Shown: piece by piece, positions 34,938 through 45,914 of the stretch
How the letters are laid out: the number at the start of each line of letters is the position of its first letter
Numbering within the stretch: the first letter of the stretch is position 1
Assembly: GCF_009729055.1 (NCBI RefSeq)
Contig: NZ_CP045484.1
Coordinates: forward strand, 1,426,001 to 1,490,000
Length of the DNA stretch: 64,000 nt
Direction of reading: 5' to 3'
Source of the DNA: Sulfurisphaera ohwakuensis
Lineage (GTDB): Archaea > Thermoproteota > Thermoprotei_A > Sulfolobales > Sulfolobaceae
Position numbers and translations under genes: made by a program
Notes under the pieces: model-generated
The model's database searches: none
What the model was told of the DNA's origin: nothing
What the model saw: the letters and a program-made list of their open reading frames with translations, nothing else

Positions 34938-35902
34938 TATGTGATGTTTGTAGAATTAGGGAAGCGGAAATTTACCAAACTCATACTGGAAGAAGATTAT
35001 GTAGGCAATGTTTCATAGAAGATATAAGAAAAAGAGTAGAAAAAGAGGCGGAAATTATAGGGTTGCAAAAAGCCAAGAAAATTTTGCTTGCTGTATCTGG
35101 TGGGAAAGATAGTTTTGTACTAGCCGATACTTTAGCATCTTTTATTGATCATAATAAATTGATAGCTTATAACATAGTTGAGGGAATACATGGTTATAAT
35201 AGAAAGGAACAAGTAGAACAGCTTAAGAAATTTCTTACTGATTTAGGAATCGAATTAATAGAAGATAGTTTCAAGGACAGTGTAGGATATACTTTGGACG
35301 AGATGGTTAAATCTTCTATGGAAAAGGGCCTGAATGTTTCTGCTTGTACTTTTTGTGGTGGTTTTAGAAGAAAATTAATAAATAATGCTGGTAGAATGGT
35401 TAACGCAGACTATGTAGCTACTGGGCACAATCTTGATGATGAAGTGCAAGCTATAGTAATTAATTTGATTAGAGGGGATTTAATTAGGCTTATAAGATTT
35501 GGTGACAAACCGCTTAAATTAAGTTCAAAGTTTGTACTTAGGGTAAAACCTTTAAGGAAAATATATGAATGGGAAACTACTATGTATGCTTACTATAAAG
35601 GATATAACTTTCAAGAAGTCGAATGCCCTTATATAACTACAAGACCTACCTTAAGAGCAAAAGTTAGAGAATTACTTTACATTTTAGAAGAGACTAAGCC
35701 TGGTTCACTATTAAATATTATTGAGGAATTTGATAAAATTTCGGAAAATGTTAGAAAAGAATACTCAACCACTTCTGAATTAAGAGAATTACCAAGATGT
35801 AAGATATGTGGAGAGCCTACTAGTTATGGAAGAGAAATTTGCAAAAATTGTGAACTTTTAATTAAGTCTGGACTTCTTCACCAGAACTTACCTATATCAT
35901 AG
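34934..35902 (+). CDS. ttuA: tRNA 2-thiolation ATPase, TtuA/Ncs6 family
   Basis: A 322-residue N-type ATP-pyrophosphatase. Zinc sites at both ends: C3-x2-C6 with C23-x2-C26, and CKICG with CKNC near the C-terminus. ATP-binding SGGKDS is at 55-60; catalytic cysteines C138 and C141 in CTFCGG, and GHNLDDEVQ (about 159-167), fit Fe-S dependent members. It thiolates a uridine in tRNA (position 34 or 54), using a ubiquitin-like sulfur carrier. Which tRNA position cannot be told from sequence alone. Confidence 0.9.
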   Translation: MICDVCRIREAEIYQTHTGRRLCRQCFIEDIRKRVEKEAEIIGLQKAKKILLAVSGGKDSFVLADTLASFIDHNKLIAYNIVEGIHGYNRKEQVEQLKKFLTDLGIELIEDSFKDSVGYTLDEMVKSSMEKGLNVSACTFCGGFRRKLINNAGRMVNADYVATGHNLDDEVQAIVINLIRGDLIRLIRFGDKPLKLSSKFVLRVKPLRKIYEWETTMYAYYKGYNFQEVECPYITTRPTLRAKVRELLYILEETKPGSLLNIIEEFDKISENVRKEYSTTSELRELPRCKICGEPTSYGREICKNCELLIKSGLLHQNLPIS

Positions 35903-36411
35903 ATTTTTTCACTTACATTTCTCCTTTTGTTTGCAACTAATGCCATTGCAAATAAAAGTGATGATAATCTATTTAAATAGACTATAATCATCCGATTAAT
36001 TTCTGGTAGTTCTTTGGTATATTTAACTGCATTTCTTTCAACTCTTCTTGCTACTGATCTAGTTATATGTAATACTGAGGCTTCTTCCGAACCACCTGGA
36101 ATAACAAATAGTTTTACTGGTCCGCTTTCTTTTCTATATTCTACAGTTCTTTCTTCCAACCATTTTACGTATTTTTCATCAATTTTCTTTTTACTACTTT
36201 GAGTAGAGAGATCTTCGCCTATTTCAAAAAGTTCAACTTGTACCCTTTCTAAATCTTTTTTCATATCTTCCCAGGGTATTTTTGATATAGCAAAACCTAT
36301 AAAAGAGTTTAATTCATCAAGATCCCCTAGAAAATTAACTAAAGGAGAATCTTTTCCTACTCTTTTATTTATTACGTTAGTATTTCCATCATCACCAGAT
36401 TTTGTAAACAC
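35878..36411 (-). CDS. cob(I)alamin adenosyltransferase, PduO type
   Basis: A 177-residue helical protein. [13 protein letters not shown] at the start is the ATP-binding T-x-G-D-x-G-x-T motif of PduO-type ATP:corrinoid adenosyltransferases; [25 protein letters not shown] (about 102-127) and the [11 protein letters not shown] segment complete it. It makes adenosylcobalamin for mutases. GTG start at 36411. Tail overlaps ttuA by 25 bases. Confidence 0.93.
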   Translation of the reverse strand: MFTKSGDDGNTNVINKRVGKDSPLVNFLGDLDELNSFIGFAISKIPWEDMKKDLERVQVELFEIGEDLSTQSSKKKIDEKYVKWLEERTVEYRKESGPVKLFVIPGGSEEASVLHITRSVARRVERNAVKYTKELPEINRMIIVYLNRLSSLLFAMALVANKRRNVSEKIYDIGKFW

Positions 36412-36418
36412 AACATAA

Positions 36419-36453
36419 TTTAAATATTCGAGGTTATAAAGGTGTTTTGGTGA
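36419..36453 (+). promoter_or_regulatory. leuS upstream region: TATA-like boxes and GGTGA
   Basis: TTTAAATA (36419-36426) and TTATAAAG (36434-36441) are both box A candidates. GGTGA at 36449-36453 is a strong Sulfolobus-type Shine-Dalgarno, six bases before the ATT at 36460. GGTG at 36441-36444 similarly precedes GTG 36450, which opens only a ten-codon frame. Confidence 0.5.
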
Positions 36454-36459
36454 TTAAGG

Positions 36460-39321
36460 ATTTCAGCAAAGGAGTTCGTTGATTTTCTAACATCAATAGC
36501 TGAAAAATGGCAGAAAGAATGGGAAAAAGCTAAAATCTTTGAAGCAAACCCAGATAGAACAAGGAATAAATTCTTTACGACAGTTGCCTTCCCATATCCT
36601 AATTCTCCATTTCACCTAGGTCATGGAAGAACTTATGTGACTTGTGATATTTACGCAAGATATATGAGAATGAAGGGTTATAACGTACTTTTCCCCATGG
36701 GATTTCATTATACTGGAACGCCGATAATTGCTATGGCTGATGATGTAGCTAAAGGAGATAAAGAGTTGATAGACATTTTCAAAAATATATATGAGATTCC
36801 AGATAATGTGATTTCAAAATTAGCTGATCCTCTCTTTATGGCTAACTATTTCAGAGATGAAATAAAGAAGGCTATGAAAGAAATAGGTTTAAGCATTGAT
36901 TGGAGAAGAGAATTTACGACTATAGACCCAGAGTTCTCATCATTCATAGTATGGCAGTTTAATAAGCTACAAGAGAAAGGATATATAGTTAGAGACACAC
37001 ATCCAGTTGGATGGTGTCCAGTTCATCACATTCCAGTAGGAATGCATGATACTAAAGGAGATATGGAACCTGAAATTGGCGAGTTTGTATTAATTTACTT
37101 TAATAGTGATCTAGGAATTTTACCTGCTGCTACATTAAGACCAGAGACCGTGTTTGGTGCTATAGGAATATGGGTAAATCCAGATGTCACATATTCTATC
37201 ATAGAATTAGATGGCAAAAAGATGATTGTTAGTGAAAGGGCCGCATTCAAATTAACTTTCCAGTTTGATAATATAAAGAATTTAGGAAGTATAAAAGGTT
37301 CTGAATTAACTAAATATAAGGCTGTTAATCCAATAACTGGAAAAGAAATTCCTATAATGGCAGCTGATTTTGTTGATCCTAATGTTGCTACAGGTGTAGT
37401 GATGAGTGTTCCAGCCCATGCTCCTTTCGATTATTACTATTTGAAGAAAAATAAGCAACAAGATATGCAAATAGTTTCTGTTATTCAAGTTGAAGGTCAA
37501 GGTGACACTTTAGCTAAAGATCTTGTAGAGAAGACTAATCCAAAAAACAAAGATGATCTTCAAAAATTAACTGAACAAGTTTATAGAATAGAATATAACA
37601 AGGGTAAGATGAAAGATGTGAGCTCGCTAGTAAAACCAGAATTTGTTAACTACTTTAAGTCGTTTATTGGCTTATCAGTTCCAGAGGCAAGGCAAAAAGT
37701 AACTGAGTTCTTAATAGAGAAAGGCTTAGGTAGGAAAATTTATGAAATTATGAATAGACCGGTTTATTGTAGGTGTGGTAACGAGGTTGTAGTTAAAATA
37801 CTAAAGGATCAATGGTTCTTAGACTATGGTAACCCACAATGGAAGGCTTTAGCTAAAAAATTAATTTCTAATATGAAATTTATTCCGCCAGAGACAAAGA
37901 AAGATTTTGAGTTTGTCGCAGATTGGTTACAAAAAAGGGCATGTGCTAGAACGAGAGGATTAGGTACGCCATTACCTTGGGATAAAAAATGGATTATTGA
38001 AAGTTTAAGTGATTCCACTATCTATATGGCCTACTATACAATTTCACATAAAATAAGGCAATATCAATTAAAACCCTCTCAACTTACTTATGATTTCTGG
38101 AATTATATAATGCTAGGTATTGGAGATATTGATAAGATTTCCAGTGAAACTGGTATATCTAAAGAAATAATTAGGGAAATGAGGAATGAATTTCTATATT
38201 GGTATCCATTAGATATACGCCACAGTGGTAAGGATTTAATTCCTAATCATTTATCGTTTTTCATATTTAATCATGCAGCAATTTTCCCAGAAGAATTATG
38301 GCCGAAAGCTATAGCAGTCAACGGTTTCGTTTTATATGAAGGAAAGAAAATGAGTAAATCATTAAGGAACATTATTCCATTAAGAAAAGCTCTGAGAATT
38401 TATAGTCCAGACGTTGTAAGAATAGCATTGACATCTACTGCCGATATGGGTTCTGATGTAAACTTTAGTGACTCTTATGCAAAGTCAGTAGGAGAAATAT
38501 TAAGGAGGTATTACGAATTTATAAAGGAGTTACCTAAGTATGATGGTGAAGGTAGTGAATTTGCTAATAAATGGTTAAAGGCTCAAGTAAGTAGTATTGT
38601 ACTCAGTTCTACTAAGAATATGGATAATATTGATTTTAGAAGTACTATTAATGATATATTATATTCATTTGATTCTTATTTGAGAGAATATATCGATATG
38701 TGTAAAGCTGATGGAAAAGAACCAAATGGAAAATTATTAAGAGAAGTAATAGAGACATGGATAAAACTATTAGCACCTTTTGCTCCTCACTTTGCTGAAG
38801 AAATTTGGCATGAATTAGGTCATACAACTTTCATCTCATTAGAGAAATGGCCTACAGCTGAAGAGTCATCTGAGGACTTATATTATATTTTAATCCATGA
38901 ATATCATAAGAGAATAATTGAGGATTCCCAGAAGATTATAAACTATTACTATAAAGGTAAGCCTAGTATCGTAAAAATATATGTTGCAGAACAAGAATTA
39001 ATGAAGGTATTGAGAGAAGCTGTGCAAATACTATCTAATGGTGGTACATTAAAGCAGTTAATGGAGAAAGAGAGACCACCAGATAAAAAACTAGCTAATA
39101 TAATCAGAAAGATTTACGAACTAGCAATAGAATTAGATGACAATATGAAAAAGTTAATCTTAGGTTATAATATTAATGAGAGAGAAATCCTTGAGTTAGG
39201 AACTAAATATATGAGTTACAAACTAGGTATACCAGTTGAAGTATATGATGTATCAAAATTAGATAAAAATAAATATAATAAAGAAGCCTTACCTCTTAAG
39301 CCAGCTATTATTGTTGAGTAA
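36460..39321 (+). CDS. leuS: leucyl-tRNA synthetase with no canonical start codon
   Basis: A class I synthetase of about 953 residues if started at ATT 36460. The in-frame stop at 36451-36453 is followed by no ATG, GTG or TTG until GTG 36637, which is past the HIGH signature (PFHLGH, near residue 50). Thus the start must be non-canonical (ATT after GGTGA), or a GTG 36450 start with a +1 shift near 36470. KMSKS is at 630-634. The CP1 editing domain has [10 protein letters not shown] and [13 protein letters not shown], so editing is likely kept. Intact signatures suggest the active paralogue of the two LeuRS genes known in Sulfolobaceae. Confidence 0.9.
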   Translation: MSAKEFVDFLTSIAEKWQKEWEKAKIFEANPDRTRNKFFTTVAFPYPNSPFHLGHGRTYVTCDIYARYMRMKGYNVLFPMGFHYTGTPIIAMADDVAKGDKELIDIFKNIYEIPDNVISKLADPLFMANYFRDEIKKAMKEIGLSIDWRREFTTIDPEFSSFIVWQFNKLQEKGYIVRDTHPVGWCPVHHIPVGMHDTKGDMEPEIGEFVLIYFNSDLGILPAATLRPETVFGAIGIWVNPDVTYSIIELDGKKMIVSERAAFKLTFQFDNIKNLGSIKGSELTKYKAVNPITGKEIPIMAADFVDPNVATGVVMSVPAHAPFDYYYLKKNKQQDMQIVSVIQVEGQGDTLAKDLVEKTNPKNKDDLQKLTEQVYRIEYNKGKMKDVSSLVKPEFVNYFKSFIGLSVPEARQKVTEFLIEKGLGRKIYEIMNRPVYCRCGNEVVVKILKDQWFLDYGNPQWKALAKKLISNMKFIPPETKKDFEFVADWLQKRACARTRGLGTPLPWDKKWIIESLSDSTIYMAYYTISHKIRQYQLKPSQLTYDFWNYIMLGIGDIDKISSETGISKEIIREMRNEFLYWYPLDIRHSGKDLIPNHLSFFIFNHAAIFPEELWPKAIAVNGFVLYEGKKMSKSLRNIIPLRKALRIYSPDVVRIALTSTADMGSDVNFSDSYAKSVGEILRRYYEFIKELPKYDGEGSEFANKWLKAQVSSIVLSSTKNMDNIDFRSTINDILYSFDSYLREYIDMCKADGKEPNGKLLREVIETWIKLLAPFAPHFAEEIWHELGHTTFISLEKWPTAEESSEDLYYILIHEYHKRIIEDSQKIINYYYKGKPSIVKIYVAEQELMKVLREAVQILSNGGTLKQLMEKERPPDKKLANIIRKIYELAIELDDNMKKLILGYNINEREILELGTKYMSYKLGIPVEVYDVSKLDKNKYNKEALPLKPAIIVE

Positions 39322-39885
39322 AACTTTTCCATTTTTTATTTCAATAACTCCAATATCTTTTAGAAAATAGATCTCTTTTCTTATATTATCTCTGCTACTA
39401 TTTGTCTTATGATATAGTATGTCCACTATTTCTTTTAAAGAAAGTTCATTATATTCCCTAAGAATATTAATAATCTCTTCACTTAATCCTTTGATTTTTT
39501 CTTCAACTATTTTCCCTTCTATTATCCTAAACAAATATATTTTATTATCAATATTTATCTTAAAAAGATTTTGATCAAGTTTTTGAATTTCTGATAGTGG
39601 AATGCCTAGATTAAGTTTCTTAATAGAAGTTACTAAACTAAAATTATTTGGGATTTCTGATTCATCTTCTGCTTCAAAAATTATATTTTCTGATCTTTCA
39701 TTACATTTCATATGAAAATTCAAATTATATGGATAATATTCCCATTTAATTTTATCAAAATTAAAAATACAAACATCACGTCCCTTGCTGTAGAGGTATT
39801 CTGCGATATTGATAACTAGAACTAATTTAGGGTAGTAATAATAACTTTTTATTAATCTTTTTGTCTGAAGAAGATCCTCGAACAC
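39289..39885 (-). CDS. hypothetical protein with C-terminal winged-helix domain
   Basis: A 198-residue protein starting at GTG 39885. The first 130 residues are not recognised; the last 65 ([22 protein letters not shown]...[21 protein letters not shown]) read as a winged-helix DNA-binding domain. It is divergent from the histidine operon across 60 bases, the position expected for a local regulator, though this is inference only. Tail overlaps leuS by 33 bases. Confidence 0.7.
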   Translation of the reverse strand: MFEDLLQTKRLIKSYYYYPKLVLVINIAEYLYSKGRDVCIFNFDKIKWEYYPYNLNFHMKCNERSENIIFEAEDESEIPNNFSLVTSIKKLNLGIPLSEIQKLDQNLFKINIDNKIYLFRIIEGKIVEEKIKGLSEEIINILREYNELSLKEIVDILYHKTNSSRDNIRKEIYFLKDIGVIEIKNGKVLLNNNSWLKR

Positions 39886-39945
39886 TTATAAAGAGTTGAC
39901 AGAAAAGCTTATTTGCTTTTCTTCATGAAATAAGTAGGGTTTCTT
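39886..39945. promoter_or_regulatory. divergent promoter region ahead of his operon
   Basis: TTATAAAG (39886-39893) is a good box A for hisC, predicting a start near 39916 and a leader of about 30 bases. On the other strand ATAAGCTTT (around 39905-39913) could drive the winged-helix gene from its GTG. The leader holds a two-codon frame, ATG-AAA-TAA at 39925-39933, in the same frame as hisC. Confidence 0.5.
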
Positions 39946-41019
39946 ATTGCACCAACCTTTGACATCAAAAACCTTATATATCCTTGGCTAATTGAAGCAG
40001 AAGAATATAGCTTCAATGATATAAATGATGGCATAAGGTTACACTTAAATGAATCTCCTTTTCCACCACCAGATTTTATAATAGAGGAAGTAAAGAAATA
40101 TTTGCATTTAGGTAATAGATATCAACATCCTTCATTACTAGAAAGATTAAGAGAATTAATGGCAGAATATAACAGAGTAGAACCAAAGAATATATATCCA
40201 ACTCCAGGAGGAGATGGGGCATTAAGGGCAGTATTTTATAACCTTATACAGACTGGAGATAAAGTTGTAATAAATAATCCATCTTATAGCATGTATAAAG
40301 TATATGCTTCAGTCAGAGGGTTAAAATTAACTCGAGTAAATCTGATAGAAAATGATAACTGGTGGAAGATGAATTTTGAAAAGTTTTTAGATGAGGCAAA
40401 AAATGCAAGACTTGTTATAATTGATGATCCAAATAATCCTACTGGTTCACCTATGTTGAAGGCAGAGGAAGACAAAGTAAGAGCCTTAGCGGAAAGTATT
40501 AATGGCTTTATACTTATTGATGAGGCATATTACGAGTTCTCTGGCTATACAGTTGCTAAACTTATTAACAAATATCCTAACCTACTCATAGTAAGAACGT
40601 TAAGTAAGGCTTTTTCATTGGCATCCTACAGGGTCGGGTATTTAATTGGGAATGAAGAAGTTATTAAGAATCTAATGAAGGGGGCTACACCATTTGACAT
40701 TTCGCTACCAGGATACATAGCTGGTATTACGGCTTTAGAAAATCCTTCATATGTTAGAAAAATAGTAGAAGAAATAACTAAGAATAGAGAATACCTTCTT
40801 AATGGTCTCAGAAAACTTGGATTAAAAGTATACAATTCCCTTACAAATTTTGTTTTTGTAAAGGATGAGAGAGACCTATTATCCCCATTACTGAATAAGG
40901 GTGTAGCGATTAGAAAACCAATTATAGGTTATTATAGGATAAGTGTAGGCACAAAGGAACAAGTTGATGCTCTATTAAAATATTTAGGTGAGATAATTGA
41001 AAATAGCAATTCCAAATAA
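39946..41019 (+). CDS. hisC: histidinol-phosphate aminotransferase with non-canonical start
   Basis: About 357 residues from ATT 39946. The first standard start codon in frame (TTG 40102) would delete the conserved [11 protein letters not shown] segment (residues about 36-46). Between the stop TAA 39931-39933 and that segment only ATT, ATC and ATA occur as near-start codons; ATT 39946 gives [17 protein letters not shown]-binding Lys is in [15 protein letters not shown], and DDPNNPTGS is conserved. Transfers the amino group to imidazole acetol phosphate. First gene of the nine-gene his operon. Start site not proven. Confidence 0.85.
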   Translation: MAPTFDIKNLIYPWLIEAEEYSFNDINDGIRLHLNESPFPPPDFIIEEVKKYLHLGNRYQHPSLLERLRELMAEYNRVEPKNIYPTPGGDGALRAVFYNLIQTGDKVVINNPSYSMYKVYASVRGLKLTRVNLIENDNWWKMNFEKFLDEAKNARLVIIDDPNNPTGSPMLKAEEDKVRALAESINGFILIDEAYYEFSGYTVAKLINKYPNLLIVRTLSKAFSLASYRVGYLIGNEEVIKNLMKGATPFDISLPGYIAGITALENPSYVRKIVEEITKNREYLLNGLRKLGLKVYNSLTNFVFVKDERDLLSPLLNKGVAIRKPIIGYYRISVGTKEQVDALLKYLGEIIENSNSK

Positions 41020-41854
41020 AGGCAGATTAAAAGATCCTGTTGTTCAATTTTTAGCTTCAGTAGGAGTGAAAGGGAATTTCTCCGATGATAGAGCTTTAAT
41101 AATACCCACTAATTGGGAGGGAGTACAACTAGTTATGGTTAGGACTGAGGATATTCCTAGTATAGTAGAATCTGGTGCCGCAGAGTTAGGAATAACTGGG
41201 CATGATTATGTAATTGAGTCAAATTCTGATGTTGATGAATTAATCAGACTTGATTTTGGAAAATCAAAAATTGTCTTAGCTGTTCCAGTGAGTTGGAATA
41301 TTGACAGAGTTGAAGAAATTAAAGATGAAATAAGGATAGCTACAAAGTACTATAATATCGCAAAACAGTATCTTGAAAAGAAGAATATAAAAGCTAAAAT
41401 AGTTAAAATCAGTGGTGCTGCAGAAGTAATGCCATCTTTGGGTGCTGCAGATGCTATAATAGATGTTATGAGTACTGGGACTACTCTAAAACTTCATGGC
41501 TTAAAACCTTTAGATACAATTTTAGAAAGTAGTGCTGTAGTTATCGCGAATAGAAATTGGGTAAAAAGCGAAGAAGCTGATAAAATAAATTTGCTTTTAA
41601 CCATGATGAAAGGGGCTTTAATGGCAAGAAATAAGAAAATGATATTTATGAATGTTCCAGATGATAAATTGGATAAAGTTATAGCATCACTTCCAGCTAT
41701 GCTTTCTCCAACGCTATCAAAACTAGCAAAAAGTGATGCATGGGAAGTTATAACGGTAGTTGATGAAGATCTTATACCGGAAGTAATAGCTAAAGTAAAA
41801 GCTAATGGTGCTAGGGATATTGTAGTAGTTAATATAGAGAAAGTGGTGAAATAA
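40997..41854 (+). CDS. hisG: ATP phosphoribosyltransferase, long form
   Basis: A 285-residue HisG. N-terminus [18 protein letters not shown] binds [17 protein letters not shown] (about 154-167) is the PRPP loop. The C-terminal domain of about 80 residues is the ACT-like histidine sensor, so this long form does not require HisZ. It catalyses the first step of histidine synthesis and is likely feedback inhibited. TTG start overlaps hisC by 23 bases. Confidence 0.96.
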   Translation: MKIAIPNKGRLKDPVVQFLASVGVKGNFSDDRALIIPTNWEGVQLVMVRTEDIPSIVESGAAELGITGHDYVIESNSDVDELIRLDFGKSKIVLAVPVSWNIDRVEEIKDEIRIATKYYNIAKQYLEKKNIKAKIVKISGAAEVMPSLGAADAIIDVMSTGTTLKLHGLKPLDTILESSAVVIANRNWVKSEEADKINLLLTMMKGALMARNKKMIFMNVPDDKLDKVIASLPAMLSPTLSKLAKSDAWEVITVVDEDLIPEVIAKVKANGARDIVVVNIEKVVK

Positions 41855-42546
41855 TGTTAAAAGTCGTACCCAGTATTGATATTAGTGAAGGGAAGGCAGT
41901 GAAAAGGATAAGAGGTGTAAAAGGCTCTGGTTTAATTCTCGGTAACCCCGTTAAGATAGCATATAAGATTTACGAGGAAGGTTATGATTATCTACATGTA
42001 GTTGACTTAGATTCCGCTGAAGAGAACGGAAATAATGAGGAATATGTTAAAGATATATGTAAAATAGGTTTTAAGTGGGTTCAGGTTGGTGGGGGGATCA
42101 GAAATGTTGAAAAAGCTGAGAGATTACTAGATTACGATTGTTCTGCTATAGTTATTTCCACATTACCAATAAAAGATCCTAAATCTTTTATGGATATACA
42201 AAAAATAATAGGAAAAGATAAAATTTTACTTTCTGTTGATTATGATTCCTCAGGTTATGTATTAATAAGAGGATGGAAAGAGAAATCAATAAAAGTTTTA
42301 GATTTTCTTCTTTCTTATGATTCCTTGGGTTATATATTTACTTATGTAGAGAATGAGGGTACTAAGAGAGGAATTGATAACAACGTGAAAAATTATGTTA
42401 TAAGAATAAAAGGACTAAAAGAATACGCTGGTGGAATAGGATCTATAGAAGATTTATATAAGTTAAATGAGTATGGTATTAATTATGCGATAATAGGTAT
42501 GAGCTTTTATTCTGGCAGTTTAAGAGGGATAAAATATGTCTACTAG
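41854..42546 (+). CDS. hisA: ProFAR isomerase
   Basis: A 230-residue (beta/alpha)8 barrel with catalytic Asp in [13 protein letters not shown] near residue 8, phosphate loops VQVGGGIRN (about 75-83) and the C-terminal YAGGIGS. It is related to HisF. It isomerises ProFAR to PRFAR. Somewhat diverged (for example the second catalytic Asp lies in [10 protein letters not shown]). ATG overlaps the hisG stop by one base. Confidence 0.92.
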   Translation: MLKVVPSIDISEGKAVKRIRGVKGSGLILGNPVKIAYKIYEEGYDYLHVVDLDSAEENGNNEEYVKDICKIGFKWVQVGGGIRNVEKAERLLDYDCSAIVISTLPIKDPKSFMDIQKIIGKDKILLSVDYDSSGYVLIRGWKEKSIKVLDFLLSYDSLGYIFTYVENEGTKRGIDNNVKNYVIRIKGLKEYAGGIGSIEDLYKLNEYGINYAIIGMSFYSGSLRGIKYVY

Positions 42547-43120
42547 GAGTGTAAGAAAAATCAGAGAAACTAAAGAAACTAAAATAGAATTATATCTAGA
42601 TATAGATAAGAAAGGAGAGGTAAAAGTATCTACTCCAGTTAATTTTCTTAATCATATGCTTTCAACACTTTTCTATTATATGAATTCCACTGCTACTCTC
42701 ATTGCAGAAGATAAACAAAATTTCGATGATCATCATGTTGTAGAGGACACTGCAATAGTTATTGGAGAGGCCTTTAAAGAAGCTTTAGGTGACAAGAAGG
42801 GAATAAGAAGGTTTTCTCATCAAATTATTCCCATGGACGATGCTTTAGTTTTGGTTGCTGTAGATATTTCTGGAAGAGGAGTAAGCAATATTGAACTTAA
42901 TTTAGAAAGAGATGAGATTGGAGGTTTGGCAACAGAGAATATTATTCATTTCTTTCAAACTTTCTCTTATAATTCTGGGGTGAACATGCATATTATTCAA
43001 TTAAGAGGATGGAATACTCATCATGTTATCGAAGCATCGTTTAAGGGTCTTGGTTTTTCGTTGTATGAAGCTTCTAGAATAGTTTATGAAGAAACTTACA
43101 GTCTAAAGGGATCTTTATGA
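42536..43120 (+). CDS. hisB: imidazoleglycerol-phosphate dehydratase
   Basis: A 194-residue monofunctional dehydratase. The two His-rich manganese sites are [11 protein letters not shown] (about 63-73) and [14 protein letters not shown] (about 160-173). No histidinol-phosphatase domain is fused. Overlaps hisA by 11 bases and hisF by four. Confidence 0.96.
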   Translation: MSTRSVRKIRETKETKIELYLDIDKKGEVKVSTPVNFLNHMLSTLFYYMNSTATLIAEDKQNFDDHHVVEDTAIVIGEAFKEALGDKKGIRRFSHQIIPMDDALVLVAVDISGRGVSNIELNLERDEIGGLATENIIHFFQTFSYNSGVNMHIIQLRGWNTHHVIEASFKGLGFSLYEASRIVYEETYSLKGSL

Positions 43121-43866
43121 CAGCTAAAAGAATAATTGCTTGTTTAGATGTAAAAAACGGTAGAGTAGTCAAGGGTGTAAATTTCCTTAACTTAAAAGAT
43201 AAGGGAGACCCCGTAGAATTAGCATCTAGATACGAAGAAGAAGGAGCGGACGAAATAGTATTTTTGGATATTACAGCTACTATAGAAGGAAGAAAAGCAT
43301 TACTAGAAGTAGTAAAAAATACGGCTAGCGTATTATCTATACCACTGACGGTAGGAGGGGGAATAAGAACAATAGAAGATGTTTCAAGAATTCTAGGTAA
43401 TGGTGCTGATAAAGTAAGTATAAATACAGCAGCAGTTGAAAACAAAAAGATAATAACTGAGGCCTCTGAGCAATTTGGTGCTCAAGCAGTTGTTGTAGCA
43501 ATTGATGTGAAAAGGGTTAATAATTCGTTCATAGTTTTTACTAGATCTGGTACCTATAATACCGGTATAGACGCAATTCAATGGGCAAAAGAAGTAGAAA
43601 AATTGGGTGCTGGGGAAATTTTGCTTACAAGTATTGATAAAGATGGTACAAGAGAAGGATATGATATTGAGCTTACAAAAGAGGTAAATAATTCTGTAAA
43701 TATTCCAGTTATTGCTAGTGGTGGTGCAGGGAAAATGGAACATTTTTATGAGGTCTTAAAAGTTGCGGATGCAGCGTTGGCTGCAGGTGTTTTTCATGAT
43801 GGCGTTATTAAGATCCCTGAACTTAAAAGGTTTTTGTTAGAGAAGGGTATAGAGGTGAGAGTATGA
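43117..43866 (+). CDS. hisF: imidazole glycerol phosphate synthase cyclase subunit
   Basis: A 249-residue barrel: [17 protein letters not shown] with catalytic Asp near residue 10, TVGGGIRT (about 77-84), catalytic second Asp in [15 protein letters not shown] and ASGGAG late. It uses ammonia channelled from HisH. Couples with neighbours by four-base overlaps on both ends. Confidence 0.97.
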   Translation: MTAKRIIACLDVKNGRVVKGVNFLNLKDKGDPVELASRYEEEGADEIVFLDITATIEGRKALLEVVKNTASVLSIPLTVGGGIRTIEDVSRILGNGADKVSINTAAVENKKIITEASEQFGAQAVVVAIDVKRVNNSFIVFTRSGTYNTGIDAIQWAKEVEKLGAGEILLTSIDKDGTREGYDIELTKEVNNSVNIPVIASGGAGKMEHFYEVLKVADAALAAGVFHDGVIKIPELKRFLLEKGIEVRV

Positions 43867-45047
43867 TATTAAAGGAGTTACCTAAGCAAAGACCTAATGA
43901 TTTTACCAAAGTACTTCAAGATGTAGAGAAGATTATTAGTTATGTTAAGCAAAAAGGTGACGAGGCTTTAATAGAACTCGAAGAAAAATTCGATAAAGTA
44001 AAACTTACATCCATAAAGTTTCCTGAGGTAGATAAGCTAGCTTCTCAGATTTCACAAGATTTAAAAATGGCAATAGATGTAATCTTTACACAGATATACG
44101 AATTTAACAATTCAATTAAACCACCAAATATTATAGGAGGTAGTGCTAACGGTATAGATTACGGAGTGATGTGGAAAAGTATCGAGAGAGTAGGAATTTA
44201 TGTGCCAGGTGGTGAGAAAGCATACCCGTCAACACTATTAATGGCTGGTGTTCCTGCTTTAGTTGCTGGTGTTAAGGAAATTTATGTTTCTTCTCCTCCA
44301 ACTAAAATAAATTCAGCTATAGCATATATTTCTCTTAAGCTTGGAGTTAAAGAAATCTATACAATTGGTGGTGCACAAGCAATTGCTGCGATGGCATATG
44401 GAACTCAAACTGTTAAGAAAGTGGATAAGATTGTTGGCCCTGGTAATATTTATGTTCAAGCGGCAAAATATTTAGTCAGTGGTGATGTTGGTATAGATGG
44501 TATTGAAGGTCCTACTGAATTAGTTATTATAGCTGATGAAACCGCTAATCCCTCTAACATAATATTAGATTTGAAAGCTCAAGCTGAGCATGGGAAGTCA
44601 ACTTTTCTAGTTTTGCTTTCCAATTCAGATAAGATTATTAACTTTGTATCTAAAGAACTTGAAGTAGATTCAAATATCTATTATGTCATCAAAGTAAATT
44701 CTATAGATGAAGCAATAGATATTGCTAATGAGATAGCACCAGAGCATTTATCTTTACAAATTTCTAATGCTAGAGAATATCTACCAAGAGTGAAAAACGC
44801 TGGAGCTGTAACTTTGGGAAATACCCCTCCAGCAATAATTGACTATTCTGCTGGTCCAAATCATATTTTACCTACAAATGGTTGGGCAAAAATTAGAGGT
44901 GGAATATCAGTTTATGATTATCTAAAGATGATAATGTATGCTTCTACGTCGAATCCAGAGAAAAAACTTGTTGAAGCTTCTAAAATTTTAGCAAAATATG
45001 AAGGTTTCGTATTTCATGCTGACAGTATTGGTGTTAGGTATGAGTAG
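43863..45047 (+). CDS. hisD: histidinol dehydrogenase
   Basis: A 394-residue enzyme. Conserved [20 protein letters not shown] (about 107-126), zinc-binding Gln/His in AQAEHGKST, the [10 protein letters not shown] motif (about 297-306), and [21 protein letters not shown]. It oxidises histidinol to histidine in two NAD-dependent steps. Stop overlaps hisE. Confidence 0.97.
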   Translation: MILKELPKQRPNDFTKVLQDVEKIISYVKQKGDEALIELEEKFDKVKLTSIKFPEVDKLASQISQDLKMAIDVIFTQIYEFNNSIKPPNIIGGSANGIDYGVMWKSIERVGIYVPGGEKAYPSTLLMAGVPALVAGVKEIYVSSPPTKINSAIAYISLKLGVKEIYTIGGAQAIAAMAYGTQTVKKVDKIVGPGNIYVQAAKYLVSGDVGIDGIEGPTELVIIADETANPSNIILDLKAQAEHGKSTFLVLLSNSDKIINFVSKELEVDSNIYYVIKVNSIDEAIDIANEIAPEHLSLQISNAREYLPRVKNAGAVTLGNTPPAIIDYSAGPNHILPTNGWAKIRGGISVYDYLKMIMYASTSNPEKKLVEASKILAKYEGFVFHADSIGVRYE

Positions 45048-45324
45048 TAATGTATTAGATACGCTATATTCCATTATTTTAGATAGGATAAGCAATAAGA
45101 AGGAAGGTAGTTATACTGTAAAATTGCTAGAAAAAGGTAAACCTTATATAGCTAGAAAAGTGGGTGAGGAAGCTACGGAAGTAATTGTGGCTTCATTAAG
45201 TGAAGGGAGAGAGAGATTTATTAGTGAAGTAGCAGACTTAATATATCATCTTTTCGTATTAATGGCTGTAGAAGGAGTTAAGCCAGAAGATGTTTATGAG
45301 GAGCTAAAAAGGAGGATGAAGTGA
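45040..45324 (+). CDS. hisE: phosphoribosyl-ATP pyrophosphatase
   Basis: 94 residues from ATG 45040 ([16 protein letters not shown]), preferred over earlier in-frame starts inside hisD because it matches the usual start of HisE and overlaps the hisD stop by eight bases. Conserved KVGEEATEVIVAS (about 47-59) and EVADLIYHLFVLM bind the metal and substrate. It is separate from hisI here, as in many archaea. Confidence 0.93.
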   Translation: MSSNVLDTLYSIILDRISNKKEGSYTVKLLEKGKPYIARKVGEEATEVIVASLSEGRERFISEVADLIYHLFVLMAVEGVKPEDVYEELKRRMK

Positions 45325-45914
45325 TGAAAGCTACTCTAATAAACTATGGTGTAGGAAACCTGTTCAGCATTAAGGCTGGTCTAGAAAGAGTTGGGTTTAA
45401 TGTTAAGATTTCTTTCTTACCAGAAGGAGATGAAGATGTCATAGTATTGCCTGGTGTAGGTGCGTTTTCTGCAGTCTCTTCCTATCTAAATTCTATGAAG
45501 GATAAATTTAATGAGCTGAGAGAGAGAGGAGTAAAGTTTTTGGGCGTATGTTTAGGTATGCAAGTAATGTTTGATGAAGGAACTGAGGGGGGTTTGAGTA
45601 AAGGTTTAGGATGGTTTAAAGGTAAAGTTGATAAAATTTATGCTAACGTAAAACTTCCTCATATTGGTTGGGACAAGTTATTTGTTAATAAAGATTCTTG
45701 TAATTTGACTGAAGGCTTAGATGGTAAATATGTATATTATGTCCATAGTTATGTAGCGTATACAAATGATTACGTTGCTTATAGTGAATATGGAATTAAA
45801 TACCCAGCTGTAGTATGTAATGATTTTGCTGTAGGAACTCAGTTTCATCCTGAAAAGAGCAGTGTAACTGGTAAGATATTCCTTAGAAACTTTTATTCGT
45901 GGGTTAAAAGATGA
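45321..45914 (+). CDS. hisH: imidazole glycerol phosphate synthase glutaminase subunit
   Basis: A 197-residue class I amidotransferase: INYGVGNLFSIKAGLERVG at the start, nucleophile Cys in FLGVCLGMQVMFD (about 75-87), and GTQFHPEKSS with the catalytic His and Glu. It feeds ammonia to HisF. Coupled through four-base overlaps with hisE and hisI. Confidence 0.97.
   Translation: MMKATLINYGVGNLFSIKAGLERVGFNVKISFLPEGDEDVIVLPGVGAFSAVSSYLNSMKDKFNELRERGVKFLGVCLGMQVMFDEGTEGGLSKGLGWFKGKVDKIYANVKLPHIGWDKLFVNKDSCNLTEGLDGKYVYYVHSYVAYTNDYVAYSEYGIKYPAVVCNDFAVGTQFHPEKSSVTGKIFLRNFYSWVKR

Noticed and set aside
36450..36482. GTG-initiated ten-codon frame [10 protein letters not shown] before leuS
   Set aside because: Too short to call a gene on its own; kept only as an alternative explanation (start plus +1 shift) for leuS.
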